64,000 nucleotides of DNA from Thalassotalea mangrovi (GCF_005116735.1 NZ_SWDB01000033.1:1-64000); one strand, 5' to 3'; counted from the stretch's first letter, positions 25,747 to 35,310 are shown. The notes: generated by a model not told the origin, from the sequence alone. Numbers and translations are program-made.

Positions 25747-26718
25747 TTAGTGACTAGTAATTGTTTTTGCTGGTTTGCCATTAAGGCCTTTTTGCAGGAC
25801 GATAAAGAAAAACAACAACAGACCAATCACAATTTTGGTCCACCAACTGCTGAGGCTGCCATCAAAGCTTATATAGGTTTGTATGACCCCCATTAACAGC
25901 ACACCCAGTATGGTACCTGCTACAAATCCGCGGCCGCCGGTCAGTAACGTACCTCCAATCACGACTGCAGCTATCGCATCCAGTTCAACCCCTACTGCCG
26001 CCAGTGCGTAGCCTGAGAAGGTATAAAAGGTGAATACAATACCCGCGAGAGTCGCCAGGAAACTGCTCGCCGCATAAATGGTGATGGTCGTTCGTTTTAC
26101 CGGCACGCCCATCAGTTGGGCGGAATGCTCATTACCCCCTAATGCATAAATATTGTTCCCCAGGCGACTATAATGCATCAGCAAAATTGCCAGCAGGAAC
26201 ACAGACGCAAATATGAGAGTGCTCAGATCGAGCCAGGCAGCACCAGGCAGCTCAAAGCCAAAGTCTGCGACAAAATCGTAAAACGGGTGATCAATCTCCA
26301 ATGACTGTTCACTTAACGTTGTTGCGAGTCCTCGGGCCAGAAACATACCGGCCAGGGTTACGATGAAAGGCTGTAGTCGATAGCTGTAAATAATCGTACC
26401 CATAAGCGCACCAAACAAAGTACCTGCCGGCAGGATCAGGGCAAATGCTGCCAATGGATGCCATTGATACTGGGTAATCAAAACGCTTGTGGCAACGCCG
26501 CTTAGTGCGATCACCGCCCCTACCGACAAGTCAATGCCGCCAGAGATAATCACCAGGGTCATACCGATGGCGGTGATCATCAAAAATGCATTGTCACTGA
26601 ATAAGTTCATTACCACCCGGGAGCTGGCAAAACCATCAAACTGCATTGAGCCAATCAAAAAAAGTACCATCAATAATGACGTGGTGATCCATAAAGGCAA
26701 ATAACGTTGTTTAAACAT
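25747..26718 (-). CDS. yjfF: ABC transporter permease, YjfF type
   Basis: A 323-residue inner-membrane permease of the ribose/galactofuranose (RbsC-like) class with 8-10 hydrophobic segments. The start is set by the overlap TAATG with the preceding permease gene and by GGGGAG upstream. Family stretches are ITAIGMTLVIISGGIDLSVGA near 50-70, QPFIVTLAGMFLARG, and VGVELDAIAAVVIGGTLLTGGRG near 235-260. It pairs with YtfT to form the membrane channel. Gene order matches E. coli ytfQ-ytfR-ytfT-yjfF, a galactofuranose importer. Here the surroundings point to arabinofuranose or arabinose as substrate. Confidence 0.92.
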   Translation of the reverse strand: MFKQRYLPLWITTSLLMVLFLIGSMQFDGFASSRVVMNLFSDNAFLMITAIGMTLVIISGGIDLSVGAVIALSGVATSVLITQYQWHPLAAFALILPAGTLFGALMGTIIYSYRLQPFIVTLAGMFLARGLATTLSEQSLEIDHPFYDFVADFGFELPGAAWLDLSTLIFASVFLLAILLMHYSRLGNNIYALGGNEHSAQLMGVPVKRTTITIYAASSFLATLAGIVFTFYTFSGYALAAVGVELDAIAAVVIGGTLLTGGRGFVAGTILGVLLMGVIQTYISFDGSLSSWWTKIVIGLLLFFFIVLQKGLNGKPAKTITSH

Positions 26719-27809
26719 TACACATCTCCCCTGGCGCTGATTCGCAATAACTGTTTGCATTGATTTCTAAACTTCTCCGATTGCAGCAACAGGACAACCA
26801 GGATCACGATAGCCTTGATCAGCAGATTAAATTTTGCCGGTAAACCACTGACAATAATGGTTGTCGCCAGCGTTTGGATAATTAACGCACCAATGATAGA
26901 AAGCGCCAGTGAAAACCGGCCGCCGGTCAGTGCCGCACCACCAATAACGACTGCCAGGATTGCATCAAGCTCAAGCCACAGCCCAGCGTTATTCGCATCG
27001 GAGCCTTGAATGTCTGCAGTGGCGATCATGCCCGCCATAGCCGCGCACAATCCCGCCATTGCGTATGCAAATAATTTAACGTGTCGGTCATTAATCCCCA
27101 TGTATCGACTGGCACTGGCATTACAGCCTACGGCTTCGATAAACAGACCCAATGCGGTACGCCGGACCAGTAGCTGGCAAAATAAAAGCGTGGCAATAAC
27201 CAACCACACTGGCATTGGCAGGCCGAGCCAGTTGCCAACGCCAATGGCGCTGAACGTATCATTTTGAAAGGTGACAATCTGTCCCTGATTGATCAGTTGC
27301 GCAACGCCTCGTCCGGCAACCATCAATAACAAGGTGGCAACAATGGGTTGAATCGATAAGTAACTTACCAACGCCCCATTGATAACACCGGCGAGGATAC
27401 CTGTGCTCAGGCCAATAATGATGACCGCGAAAACACTGATATCGGTTATCAGTAAATTAGCGCACACGGCACCAACAATTGCCATGACTGCGCCAACGGA
27501 GAGATCGATGCCGCCGGTGGCAATTACCAGACTCATGCCAATGGCCAACAACGCCACTGGGGCACTGCGATTTAAAATATCAATGAGAGAGCCGTAGAAA
27601 CGTCCATCCTGGTACGATATTGAGAAAAAGCTGGCATCTAACAGTAAATTTACTGCCAACAATAACGCCAGCGCACAAACCGGCCAGATATAACGGCCAA
27701 CACTGTTACTTTTCCCTGCCTGATAGCGAGCTGCCTTAGCCTCAGCCAGGTCTTGCTCTGATAGTTTATGATCTGCACCTGCAGATACTGTTTGTATTGA
27801 ATCTTTCAT
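26718..27809 (-). CDS. ytfT: ABC transporter permease, YtfT type
   Basis: A 363-residue permease, partner of the YjfF-like protein. It carries a polar N-terminus of about 40 residues, then about eight membrane segments. Conserved blocks include LLAIGMSLVIATGGIDLSVGA near 90-110, VATLLLMVAGRGVAQ, and AGLWLELDAILAVVIGGAALTGGRFS near 280-305. The start ATG directly follows the stop codon of ytfR (TAAATG), with GGAGGGG upstream, and its own stop overlaps the yjfF start. That spacing indicates translational coupling of the transporter subunits. Confidence 0.92.
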   Translation of the reverse strand: MKDSIQTVSAGADHKLSEQDLAEAKAARYQAGKSNSVGRYIWPVCALALLLAVNLLLDASFFSISYQDGRFYGSLIDILNRSAPVALLAIGMSLVIATGGIDLSVGAVMAIVGAVCANLLITDISVFAVIIIGLSTGILAGVINGALVSYLSIQPIVATLLLMVAGRGVAQLINQGQIVTFQNDTFSAIGVGNWLGLPMPVWLVIATLLFCQLLVRRTALGLFIEAVGCNASASRYMGINDRHVKLFAYAMAGLCAAMAGMIATADIQGSDANNAGLWLELDAILAVVIGGAALTGGRFSLALSIIGALIIQTLATTIIVSGLPAKFNLLIKAIVILVVLLLQSEKFRNQCKQLLRISARGDV

Positions 27810-29312
27810 TTACCCCTCCGCGATGGCTTGCATCACGTGTTGTGATGTCAGCTGCTGACCTTTGAGTTCGGTCACTTTTTTTCTATCGCGTAACACCACA
27901 ACTTTATTCGCAAATGCGACTAATTCTTCGAGCTCTGACGATGTCACCAATAATGACATCCCTTCATCACACAACGACTTAATCAGCGCCAGTATTTCGG
28001 CATGAGCGCCAATATCGATACCTCGTGTTGGTTCATCCAGTGCCAATAAGGTTGGTTCAACCGCTAACCAACGCGCCAGAATCACCTTTTGTTGATTGCC
28101 GCCACTGAGTTGGCCAATAGGTTTGTCAGCATCCGGCGTGGCAATTTGTAGTTTATCGATATAAAAGTCGGCGAGGGTCTGTTGCTTCGTTTTAGACAGG
28201 TAGCGCCACCAGCCCAGTTTCGCCTGGAGTGCCAGAATGATATTTTCGCGAATCGAAAGTGGTGCGATGATACCATCCGTTTTCCGGTCCTCTGGACACA
28301 AAGCTATACCAGCGTGTATCGCGTCGCTGGGCTGCGACAGCTGTAAAACTTTACCGCCAAGGCTAATGCTACCGGACGATAAGGTGTCGATACCAAACAA
28401 GGCGTTACAGACTTCGGTTCGACCCGATCCCAGCAGGCCTGCAAGGCCAATCGCCTGGCCTTTGGGTACTTCCAGGTCAAACTCCTGAATTGAGCCTTTG
28501 GCACTGACATTGCTGAACGTTACGGCATTTTCGTCATCGCCTGCCATGTGCTTATCGTCAGGATTTGAACGGCGAGCTGTTAGTTGTTGCAACTCTTTAC
28601 CTAACATCGCCTCAACCAGTTTCGTTTGCGGTAGTTCGGCGGTTAAATACTCACCAACCTGTTTACCATTGCGAAGTACGGTAATGCGGTCACTGATTTG
28701 ATATACCTGATCAAGGAAATGGGTGATAAAGACAATGGCAACCCCCTGTGAGCGAAGTTGCTCCATCACTGCGAACAAGGTTTGCACCTCTTCGGCATCA
28801 AGGCTCGCCGTCGGCTCATCAAGCACCAGGACTTGGGCAGACATAGCAACGCCCCGGGCAATGGCAACTAATTGCTGCACCGCTACCGAATACTTTGCCA
28901 GATCAGCATTAACATCAATATCTAGCTTAAAGCGGCTTAACAATTGTTCTGCTTGCGTTGTCATCGCCTTATGGTCAATCAAGCCATATCGTTTGGGTTC
29001 GTGGCCTAGAAACAGGTTGTGGGCAACCGATAAATTAGGGAGTAAGTTTACTTCCTGATAAACGGTGCTGATCCCCATTTTCTGGGCCGCGATTGGGGTG
29101 GCAAACTCATGCGCAACATTGTCGATGATGATTTCACCAGCAGTTTTCGATTCGGCTCCTGTCATCACTTTGACCAAGGTCGATTTACCGGCACCATTTT
29201 CGCCAAGTAATGCATGCACTTCGCCAGCAAAAATCCGAAAATCGACGTTTTCCAGGGCCTTTACGCCAGGGTACCGCTTACTGATATGTTTTAATTCTAA
29301 AACCGGCTGCAT
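27810..29312 (-). CDS. ytfR: Sugar ABC transporter ATPase, YtfR type (two ABC domains)
   Basis: A 500-residue cytoplasmic ATPase with two ABC modules, the form used by monosaccharide importers (AraG, RbsA, YtfR). The first module has Walker A GENGAGKST near 36-44 and Walker B VLVLDEPTASLD. The second has the degenerate Walker A GLLGSGRTE, signature LSGGNQQK near 405-412, and Walker B LLALDEPTRGID. It powers uptake through YtfT/YjfF. It sits between the binding protein and the permeases in the same operon. Confidence 0.94.
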   Translation of the reverse strand: MQPVLELKHISKRYPGVKALENVDFRIFAGEVHALLGENGAGKSTLVKVMTGAESKTAGEIIIDNVAHEFATPIAAQKMGISTVYQEVNLLPNLSVAHNLFLGHEPKRYGLIDHKAMTTQAEQLLSRFKLDIDVNADLAKYSVAVQQLVAIARGVAMSAQVLVLDEPTASLDAEEVQTLFAVMEQLRSQGVAIVFITHFLDQVYQISDRITVLRNGKQVGEYLTAELPQTKLVEAMLGKELQQLTARRSNPDDKHMAGDDENAVTFSNVSAKGSIQEFDLEVPKGQAIGLAGLLGSGRTEVCNALFGIDTLSSGSISLGGKVLQLSQPSDAIHAGIALCPEDRKTDGIIAPLSIRENIILALQAKLGWWRYLSKTKQQTLADFYIDKLQIATPDADKPIGQLSGGNQQKVILARWLAVEPTLLALDEPTRGIDIGAHAEILALIKSLCDEGMSLLVTSSELEELVAFANKVVVLRDRKKVTELKGQQLTSQHVMQAIAEG

Positions 29313-29365
29313 AACATCCCCATGGTCTTAGTTAATAGAGAGTGCGATTTATTCACGAGTTTCCC

Positions 29366-30301
29366 CTACTGCAAGCGTCGTTTTTGGTATTCCGCTGCAG
29401 CGGTATCCTGGGTAAAGAGGTCACCGGTGGTGCTGATCAGCTTTTGAACTTTTTTACCGGCAAGGTGAGCTTCAATCGCGTCAAAAGACGGACCACCCAG
29501 ATGAGGACTCAGTTCTACGGTTGCGTTTGCTTCACCTTCAGCCATGGCCTTAAAATAATCAGGAACCCCATCAACCGAAACAATTAAAATATCAGTTCCT
29601 GGTTTCAAGCCCGCTTCTTTTATGGCCTGAATTGCCCCTAATGCCATTTCGTCATTGTGCGCCCAGACCGCACAAATGTTCTTGCCACCCTGCTCCGCTT
29701 TTAAAAAGCTTTCCATTACTTCTTTACCCTTGCTGCGGGTAAACTCTCCGGTTTGACTGCGGATAATTTTACTTTTTGGAAATTTTGCCAGCACCCGGTT
29801 AAAACCTTTGGCCCGGTCGATAGCTGCGGTCGCCCCTACTGTCCCCTGTAATTCGGCAATCGCGCACTCACCCTTGGTTTGGGCCATTAACCAATTGGCA
29901 ATTTTTTCGCCTTCTTCTTCAAAGTCGGAGGCGATACGGGTCAAAAATAACGATTGCTGCTTTACTTTAATATTGCGATCAACGATCACAACCGGAATAC
30001 GTGCACGTTTTGCTTCCCTGAGCACTGGCTTCCAGCCGGTTTCAACAACCGGCGCAATAATGATGCCGTCAACGCCCTGAGCAATAAAACTGCGTACGGC
30101 TTTGATTTGATTTTCCTGCTTTTGTTGCGCATCGCTAAATTTCAATTCGATGCCTCTTGCTTGTGCCTGTGCCTTTACCGATTCACTGAAACTGGTGCGC
30201 CAACCACTTTCTGAGCCAACTTGGGAAAACCCTATGGTAGTGGCGGCGACCTTATTTATCATAAGTATTGATATAGATAATATAATAATACGAATATGCA
30301 T
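29366..30301 (-). CDS. ytfQ: Periplasmic sugar-binding protein, YtfQ type
   Basis: A 311-residue periplasmic binding protein of the ribose-binding (type I) fold. The signal peptide MHIRIIILSISILMINKVAA precedes TTIGFSQVGSESGWR, the exact opening style of YtfQ, where the early residues shape a furanose-selective pocket. Other blocks are AVRSFIAQGVDGIIIAPVVETGW near 70-92, VIVDRNI, and VWAHNDEMALGAIQAIKEAG near 210-230. AAAGG lies upstream of the start. E. coli YtfQ binds galactofuranose; a pocket tuned to furanose suits an arabinan locus. Substrate identity is inference. Confidence 0.93.
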   Translation of the reverse strand: MHIRIIILSISILMINKVAATTIGFSQVGSESGWRTSFSESVKAQAQARGIELKFSDAQQKQENQIKAVRSFIAQGVDGIIIAPVVETGWKPVLREAKRARIPVVIVDRNIKVKQQSLFLTRIASDFEEEGEKIANWLMAQTKGECAIAELQGTVGATAAIDRAKGFNRVLAKFPKSKIIRSQTGEFTRSKGKEVMESFLKAEQGGKNICAVWAHNDEMALGAIQAIKEAGLKPGTDILIVSVDGVPDYFKAMAEGEANATVELSPHLGGPSFDAIEAHLAGKKVQKLISTTGDLFTQDTAAAEYQKRRLQ

Positions 30302-30367
30302 TGTTGTTACCTTTGCTATGTTCGCGTTTTAACGCGTTAGTTTTAATTTATTGTTGGAAGTTATTAA

Positions 30368-31429
30368 TTAGGATGACGATGGAAGGTTTAAAAAACGGTG
30401 TATCGTGGTTTGCCGGTATTCTTCACCTTTATTGACAATAATATTGGGAAAATGACCGTGATTTACTGCATCCGGATAGCCATGGGTTTCCAGGCACAGG
30501 GCGGCATGCTTGTTTAATGGTTTGCCATTAATGCCCGGCAACGAACCATCTAAAAAGTTACTACTGTAGAACTGAACTCCTAATTCGGTAGAGTAAATTT
30601 CCATGCTACGGCCCGATTTCGGATCAGTTAAACTCGCCATTTTCTGTAAAGACTTATCGTTGTCGCGATCAATCACAAAGTAGTGATCGTAACCATTTTC
30701 AAGCTGCTGAATATCCTCACCAATCGCCTTACCCTGGCTAAAATCAAATGCTGAGCCAGCCGTAGGCATGAGTTCACCGGTAGGTATTTGCTCCTGATCC
30801 AATGCTAATACGTTACTCGCTGGCAGTTGCAAGGTCTGCTCGAGCACATCGTCGACGTGGGTGCCGGCTATATTCCAATAGGCGTGATTGGTAAGACAAA
30901 CGGGAGTGCTTTGATCGGCGATTGCCTTATACGATAAGATCAATTCATTATTATTGGTCAGGCGATATTCTAACTCGATATCAAGATTGCCAGGAAAGCC
31001 CTGATCTTTGTCGGCACTGGTTAAGCGAAACGTTACCGCTGCATCCTGGTCGCTCAACTGAGTCTCATATGCCCAGGTACGGGTACTGATGCCACCGGGC
31101 CCACCATGCAATTGGTTTTGGCCTTCATTAGCAGTAAGTTTATAGTCCTTTCCCTGATGTTGATACGACGCTTTAGCAATGCGATTCGCCACCCTGCCAG
31201 CGGTAACCCCGAAATAATATGGGTTATTTGCCCAGTCGCTAAGATTCTGATAATTCAATACAAAATCAATTTTTTGGGTAGAGTTATCAAAGCTTGCGGC
31301 CCAGATGCTTGCTCCTAAATCCGACAAGGTAACCGACAAGCCATGGCTATTGGTCAGTTTAATCAAATTTACAGGAGCTGTTAGCGCATCGTCACTCAAT
31401 ACTTGTTCACTAATTGACAGGTTTTTCAT
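30368..31429 (-). CDS. galM: Aldose 1-epimerase (mutarotase)
   Basis: A 353-residue GalM-type mutarotase that interconverts alpha and beta anomers of free sugars. The catalytic blocks are visible: NHAYWNIAG near 200 with the active-site His and, near the C-terminus, ALCLETHGYPDAVNH with the Glu. FGVTAGRVANRI near 73-84 is also typical. No signal peptide is present, so it is cytoplasmic. It lies between the SDR and the ABC transporter in the operon. It would speed conversion of arabinose released as one anomer into the forms used by the isomerase or dehydrogenase. Confidence 0.92.
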   Translation of the reverse strand: MKNLSISEQVLSDDALTAPVNLIKLTNSHGLSVTLSDLGASIWAASFDNSTQKIDFVLNYQNLSDWANNPYYFGVTAGRVANRIAKASYQHQGKDYKLTANEGQNQLHGGPGGISTRTWAYETQLSDQDAAVTFRLTSADKDQGFPGNLDIELEYRLTNNNELILSYKAIADQSTPVCLTNHAYWNIAGTHVDDVLEQTLQLPASNVLALDQEQIPTGELMPTAGSAFDFSQGKAIGEDIQQLENGYDHYFVIDRDNDKSLQKMASLTDPKSGRSMEIYSTELGVQFYSSNFLDGSLPGINGKPLNKHAALCLETHGYPDAVNHGHFPNIIVNKGEEYRQTTIHRFLNLPSSS

Positions 31430-31450
31430 TTCTATATTTTTTATTCCAGG

Positions 31451-32221
31451 TTAGATCCAGCCACCATCAACAATAAAGTCCTGTGCTGTACAATGTTTAC
31501 TATCTTCAGATGCCAGAAACAATGCCATTGCGGCAATGTCTTCTGGCATCACGTAATCCTTGATACATTGATTTTCTTCAATTTTCTTCATGGTATTTTC
31601 ATTAATCCAGTGACTCAGCTGCCGTTCAGTCATGACCCAACCCGGAGTAATGGTGTTTATGCGAATTTTATCTTTGCCCAGGTCTTTGGCCAGGCCCCGG
31701 GTCAGGCCGACGACACCGGCCTTGGCGGCCGAATAGCCTGCTAACCCTTCGTGGCAGTCATGCCAGCACATGGATCCCATATTAATGATGGAACCGCCGC
31801 CTAGTTTTTGCATTTGCGGCTGTATTGCCTGAATCGCAAAAAAATAATGCCTTAGGTTGGTGTTAATACGCTCATCCCAATACTCGGGGGTAATTTCCTG
31901 GACATGATGACGAGTATCACTGGCAGCGTTATTCACTAAAATGCTAACTCCACCAAAATTTTCATCGATATCCTTGATCACTTGACGAAGCTTGCTGATG
32001 TCCAATAAATCCGCCTGGTAAAATTTTACCCTGGCATCCGGGAATTCCTGATTCAGCCTGTCCACCAATTTAGTCGATGGTTCAGCGAGAATGTCGATAA
32101 AGCAAACTCTGGCTCCCTGCTCCGCAAACGCTTCAACCAAACACGCGCCGATGCCAGTGCCGCCACCGGTAATCAATACGTTTTTGCCACTAAGGCTTGG
32201 GTAACGATTAGTTAATGCCAT
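31451..32221 (-). CDS. SDR sugar dehydrogenase, Caulobacter XylB-like (pentose 1-dehydrogenase candidate)
   Basis: A 256-residue short-chain dehydrogenase. The opening YPSLSGKNVLITGGGTGIGA and the blocks TPEYWDERINTNLRH and CLKD-like ending DGGW strongly recall Caulobacter XylB, an NAD-dependent D-xylose dehydrogenase that also accepts L-arabinose. The catalytic set is Ser150, Tyr163 and Lys167 (YSAAK). It adjoins the sugar-acid dehydratase upstream and galM downstream in one operon. Likely role: oxidation of L-arabinose (or xylose) to the lactone, the first step of an oxidative pentose route. Other aldose dehydrogenase substrates are possible. Confidence 0.85.
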   Translation of the reverse strand: MALTNRYPSLSGKNVLITGGGTGIGACLVEAFAEQGARVCFIDILAEPSTKLVDRLNQEFPDARVKFYQADLLDISKLRQVIKDIDENFGGVSILVNNAASDTRHHVQEITPEYWDERINTNLRHYFFAIQAIQPQMQKLGGGSIINMGSMCWHDCHEGLAGYSAAKAGVVGLTRGLAKDLGKDKIRINTITPGWVMTERQLSHWINENTMKKIEENQCIKDYVMPEDIAAMALFLASEDSKHCTAQDFIVDGGWI

Positions 32222-32275
32222 AACAAACCCGATAAATACTTAAAACGTTCATTATAAAACAGAAATCAATGATTT

Positions 32276-34012
32276 TTAATGCGAATGTGGAGGCACCTCA
32301 GCACCTCGGCATCCAACTAAAAAGTCAAAATCACAGCCTTCATCAGCTTGCAGTACCCTTTCCCGGAACAATTCCAGATATCCGCCACTGCGCACATTCA
32401 GTTGCTGCGACTCGAGGTGTTCTATCCGCCGCGCCAGTTCATCTTCGTTGATGTCGAGTCGCAATGTTCCCGCAAATGCGTCCAACTCAATGTAATCACC
32501 ATCCCGGACCGCAGCTAACGGACCACAATCCATGGCTTCAGGTGCTACATGCAATACCACAGTACCAAATGCGGTTCCGCTCATTCGGGCATCGGAAATA
32601 CGCACCATATCAGTAACGCCTTGTTTCAGTAATTTTGGCGGTAACCCCATATTGCCCACCTCGGCCATTCCCGGATAACCTTTCGGCCCGCAATTTTTTA
32701 ACACCATGACACTCGAGGCACTGATGTCTAAATCCGGGTCATTTATGCGCTGTTTATAATGATCAAAACTCTCAAACACAACGGCTTTACCACGATGTTT
32801 GAGCAGGTGTGTACTTGCCGCCGAGGGCTTGATAACCGCCCCTCTCGGTGCCAGATTTCCGCGTAATATGCGAATACCACCATTGGCAAATATCGGGGTC
32901 TGAAAAGGCTTGATGACCGCATTATTGAAGCACTTGGCTGCTTTCACATTATCCCAGATAGTATGGCCATTAACGGTCATTGCATCGCCAGCCAATTGGT
33001 TATTTTCGGTTAACGTGCGCAACACGACAGGAAGCCCGCCGGCATAATAAAAATCTTCCATCAGATATTGTCCTGACGGCTGAAGATTCACTATCGTTGG
33101 TATGTCGTACCCATGACGCCAATCTTCCAGCGATAACGATACGCCGACCCGCCCAGCAATCGCCTTTAAATGAATGACCGCATTGGTGGAGCCACCGATC
33201 GCGGCAACCGTCTTAATTGCATTGATAAATGCATCTTTGCTCAGTATCTTCGACAGTTTTAAATCTTCACGCACCATCTCGACAATGCGCATGCCTGACA
33301 TATGGGCGAGTACCCGGCGACGCGAATCAGGTGCAGGGATAGCGGCATTCTGTGGCAAACTGACCCCTAAACTTTCAACAATGCATGCCATTGTTGACGC
33401 TGTGCCCATGGTATTGCAGGTACCTGTTGAACGTGACATTGACGATTCGGCACTTAAGAACTCATCTAATGTGATGTTGCCCGCTTTGAAATCTTCATGG
33501 GTCTGCCACACTAAAGTACCTGAACCAACATCCTGCCCCTGGTGCTTACCGTTTAGCATCGGGCCACCGGTCACAACGATGGTCGGTAAGTTACAACTTG
33601 CAGCCCCCATCAGCAGAGCCGGGGTGGTCTTGTCACAACCTACTAACAGAACCACGCCATCGATCGGGTTGCCACGAATGGCTTCTTCCGTATCCATGGC
33701 TGCCAGGTTGCGAGTTAACATTGCACTTGGGCGCAGATTCGATTCACCATTGGAAAACACCGGAAATTCGACTGGAATACCACCAGCTTCGCGCACGCCG
33801 TTCTTCACTTTTTCGGCCAATTCACGTAAGTGGCCATTACAGGGCGTTAATTCTGACCAGGTGTTACAAATGCCAATAATCGGCTTGTTATCAAAATGAT
33901 GATCAGGAATCCCTTGGTTTTTCATCCAGCTACGATACATAAAACCGTTTTTATCGTTGCTTCCAAACCAGCTCGCGGATCGCAATTTAAGCTTTTTACC
34001 TTCGCCACTCAT
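32276..34012 (-). CDS. IlvD/Edd-family sugar-acid dehydratase, L-arabonate dehydratase-like
   Basis: A 578-residue cytoplasmic iron-sulfur dehydratase. The start RSASWFG...GFMYRSWMKNQG is typical of pentonate dehydratases rather than of IlvD itself. Cluster ligand cysteines are Cys58 (TPCNGH), Cys126 (VGCDKTTPA) and Cys199 (GTCNTMG). Lys128 matches the metal-binding lysine, carbamylated in solved members. The enzyme should convert L-arabonate, or a related aldonate, to the 2-keto-3-deoxy acid. It is the first gene of the eight-gene operon running to the GH43 gene at 24628, with a TACTACAATA site just upstream. D-xylonate or D-fuconate are alternative substrates. Confidence 0.88.
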   Translation of the reverse strand: MSGEGKKLKLRSASWFGSNDKNGFMYRSWMKNQGIPDHHFDNKPIIGICNTWSELTPCNGHLRELAEKVKNGVREAGGIPVEFPVFSNGESNLRPSAMLTRNLAAMDTEEAIRGNPIDGVVLLVGCDKTTPALLMGAASCNLPTIVVTGGPMLNGKHQGQDVGSGTLVWQTHEDFKAGNITLDEFLSAESSMSRSTGTCNTMGTASTMACIVESLGVSLPQNAAIPAPDSRRRVLAHMSGMRIVEMVREDLKLSKILSKDAFINAIKTVAAIGGSTNAVIHLKAIAGRVGVSLSLEDWRHGYDIPTIVNLQPSGQYLMEDFYYAGGLPVVLRTLTENNQLAGDAMTVNGHTIWDNVKAAKCFNNAVIKPFQTPIFANGGIRILRGNLAPRGAVIKPSAASTHLLKHRGKAVVFESFDHYKQRINDPDLDISASSVMVLKNCGPKGYPGMAEVGNMGLPPKLLKQGVTDMVRISDARMSGTAFGTVVLHVAPEAMDCGPLAAVRDGDYIELDAFAGTLRLDINEDELARRIEHLESQQLNVRSGGYLELFRERVLQADEGCDFDFLVGCRGAEVPPHSH

Positions 34013-34382
34013 GACTTTCTGCCACTAAAATCAATTAATACTACAATAACACTAGAGCAATATTCATTACAATAAATGAAAAAACTTAATTCATGCAGGC
34101 AGTAAAAATCGGATGCAAATAGGTCTTTGCAGAATCTAAGGATGGAAGCTCAATCGACGCGTTTTTGCAATCTGGCAGACATAACTTTATCAGCAAGGTT
34201 GCTGCTGGCTGACAGCAAGTTGAATGAATATCAATGGGCTTGCAGATGTCGCCAGAGCCATCTGGTTAATTGGCAACAGACTTACAGGCTCAGGCGATAA
34301 TAATAGAAGGGGAATGGCTATGGTGATTGGCGCTTTTGAGTCACTCGGTGATAGCGATAACAGTACAGATAGATTTCTGAAT
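34013..34382. other. Intergenic region holding the dehydratase operon promoter
   Basis: A 370-bp spacer between the regulator stop and the dehydratase start, both on the minus strand. The half next to the dehydratase is AT-rich and contains the motif at 34037-34055. The rest shows no gene that I can support and no clear terminator. Confidence 0.5.
34037..34055. promoter_or_regulatory. TACTACAATA operator-like site upstream of the dehydratase operon
   Basis: AATACTACAATAACACTAG, 25 bp upstream of the dehydratase start codon. It shares the 13-base TACTACAATAACA core with the sites before the regulator and araB. Its place close to the start codon favours repression. Confidence 0.65.
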
Positions 34383-35096
34383 TTATCGCTCCAGTGCCTC
34401 TTTTACCGATTGCTCCGATTCGTCAAGTAACACTAACATCTGCTGCTCAGCACCGTCAGCATCTTTATTGGCAATCGCTTGATAGATTGCCTTATGGCCA
34501 GGCAGCGCGTCAATGTATTCTTGTTCGGTCGAGCTACTTAGCTTAAAAATGCCAGCTAACGCGGTTTGTATGGTTTTGCCAAGCGAAATAACAAACTCAT
34601 TGTTTGTCGCTTCCAGAATAGTCATATGAAATTCTAAATCGCTGGTAAACACGTCATCCGTACCTATCGAGGCTTTTTCCATTTTCTCATAAGCTTCGGC
34701 CAACTGAACTACCTGCTCTTGGGTCCGATTTTGCGCCGCCAGTTTTGCCGCTGCAGGTTCAAAGATTCCACGGATCGCAAACAGGGAGTGATAAAACTCT
34801 ATCGAGGGTTCGGTCCTGAAAAACCATTCCAACACATCAGAATCAAACATATTCCAATGTTTTTTTTCTGTGATTCGGGTTCCCAGCTTCGGCCTGGATT
34901 CAATCAACCCTTTCGCAGTCAGGGTCTTGAACGCTTCGCGCAGAGCAGTACGCGACACTCCTAACTCTTCCCCTAAATTCGTTTCATTAGGAATATAGTC
35001 CCCTGGCCGGTACTCGCCGCCGACGATACGGGCACCCAGTTCGCCGGTGACCCATTTGTGAATGCTTATCGGACGGTTACTTTTGGTATTGGCCAT
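34383..35096 (-). CDS. GntR-family (FadR/FCD subfamily) transcriptional regulator
   Basis: A 237-residue regulator. Residues 8-75 are the GntR winged helix, with GELGARIVGGEYRPGDYIP and recognition region LGVSRTALREAFKTL, ending in the wing GLIESRPKLGTRI. Residues 85-235 form the all-helical FCD ligand domain, with candidate metal ligands Asp153, His157 (DLEFH) and His201 (GHKAI). FCD regulators usually sense small carboxylic acids or sugar acids, so arabonate or its keto-deoxy product is an attractive but unproven effector. It lies between the dehydratase operon and the divergent transaldolase/transketolase genes. A TACTACAATA site 55 bp upstream suggests self-control. Confidence 0.9.
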   Translation of the reverse strand: MANTKSNRPISIHKWVTGELGARIVGGEYRPGDYIPNETNLGEELGVSRTALREAFKTLTAKGLIESRPKLGTRITEKKHWNMFDSDVLEWFFRTEPSIEFYHSLFAIRGIFEPAAAKLAAQNRTQEQVVQLAEAYEKMEKASIGTDDVFTSDLEFHMTILEATNNEFVISLGKTIQTALAGIFKLSSSTEQEYIDALPGHKAIYQAIANKDADGAEQQMLVLLDESEQSVKEALER

Positions 35097-35150
35097 AGTG
35101 CTCCTCGTTTAACATTGTTAGTTCCACCTGTTGCGAGGCGAAATACATTG

Positions 35151-35167
35151 TTACTACAATAACATTA
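35151..35167. promoter_or_regulatory. TACTACAATA operator-like site upstream of the GntR regulator
   Basis: TTACTACAATAACATTA, 55 bp upstream of the regulator start codon, in the 256-bp divergent spacer with transaldolase. It differs from the dehydratase site at only two positions over 17 bases. Confidence 0.65.
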
Positions 35168-35310
35168 ATTAGTATTTAATTGTTTCATTAAATCACATTC
35201 CCGTAATTATTCTACTATTTTATCCCAATAAATCAGCACCTTTGCTTAATTTTTAAGCTTTTTTGTGAAAACCAAAACGGAATACTTTAAGGTACTAGTT
35301 TATTCGTGTT

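Noticed and set aside
34224-34430. Small plus-strand frame in the regulator/dehydratase spacer
   Set aside because: It runs into the 3' end of the regulator gene on the other strand, lacks a ribosome site and has no known features.
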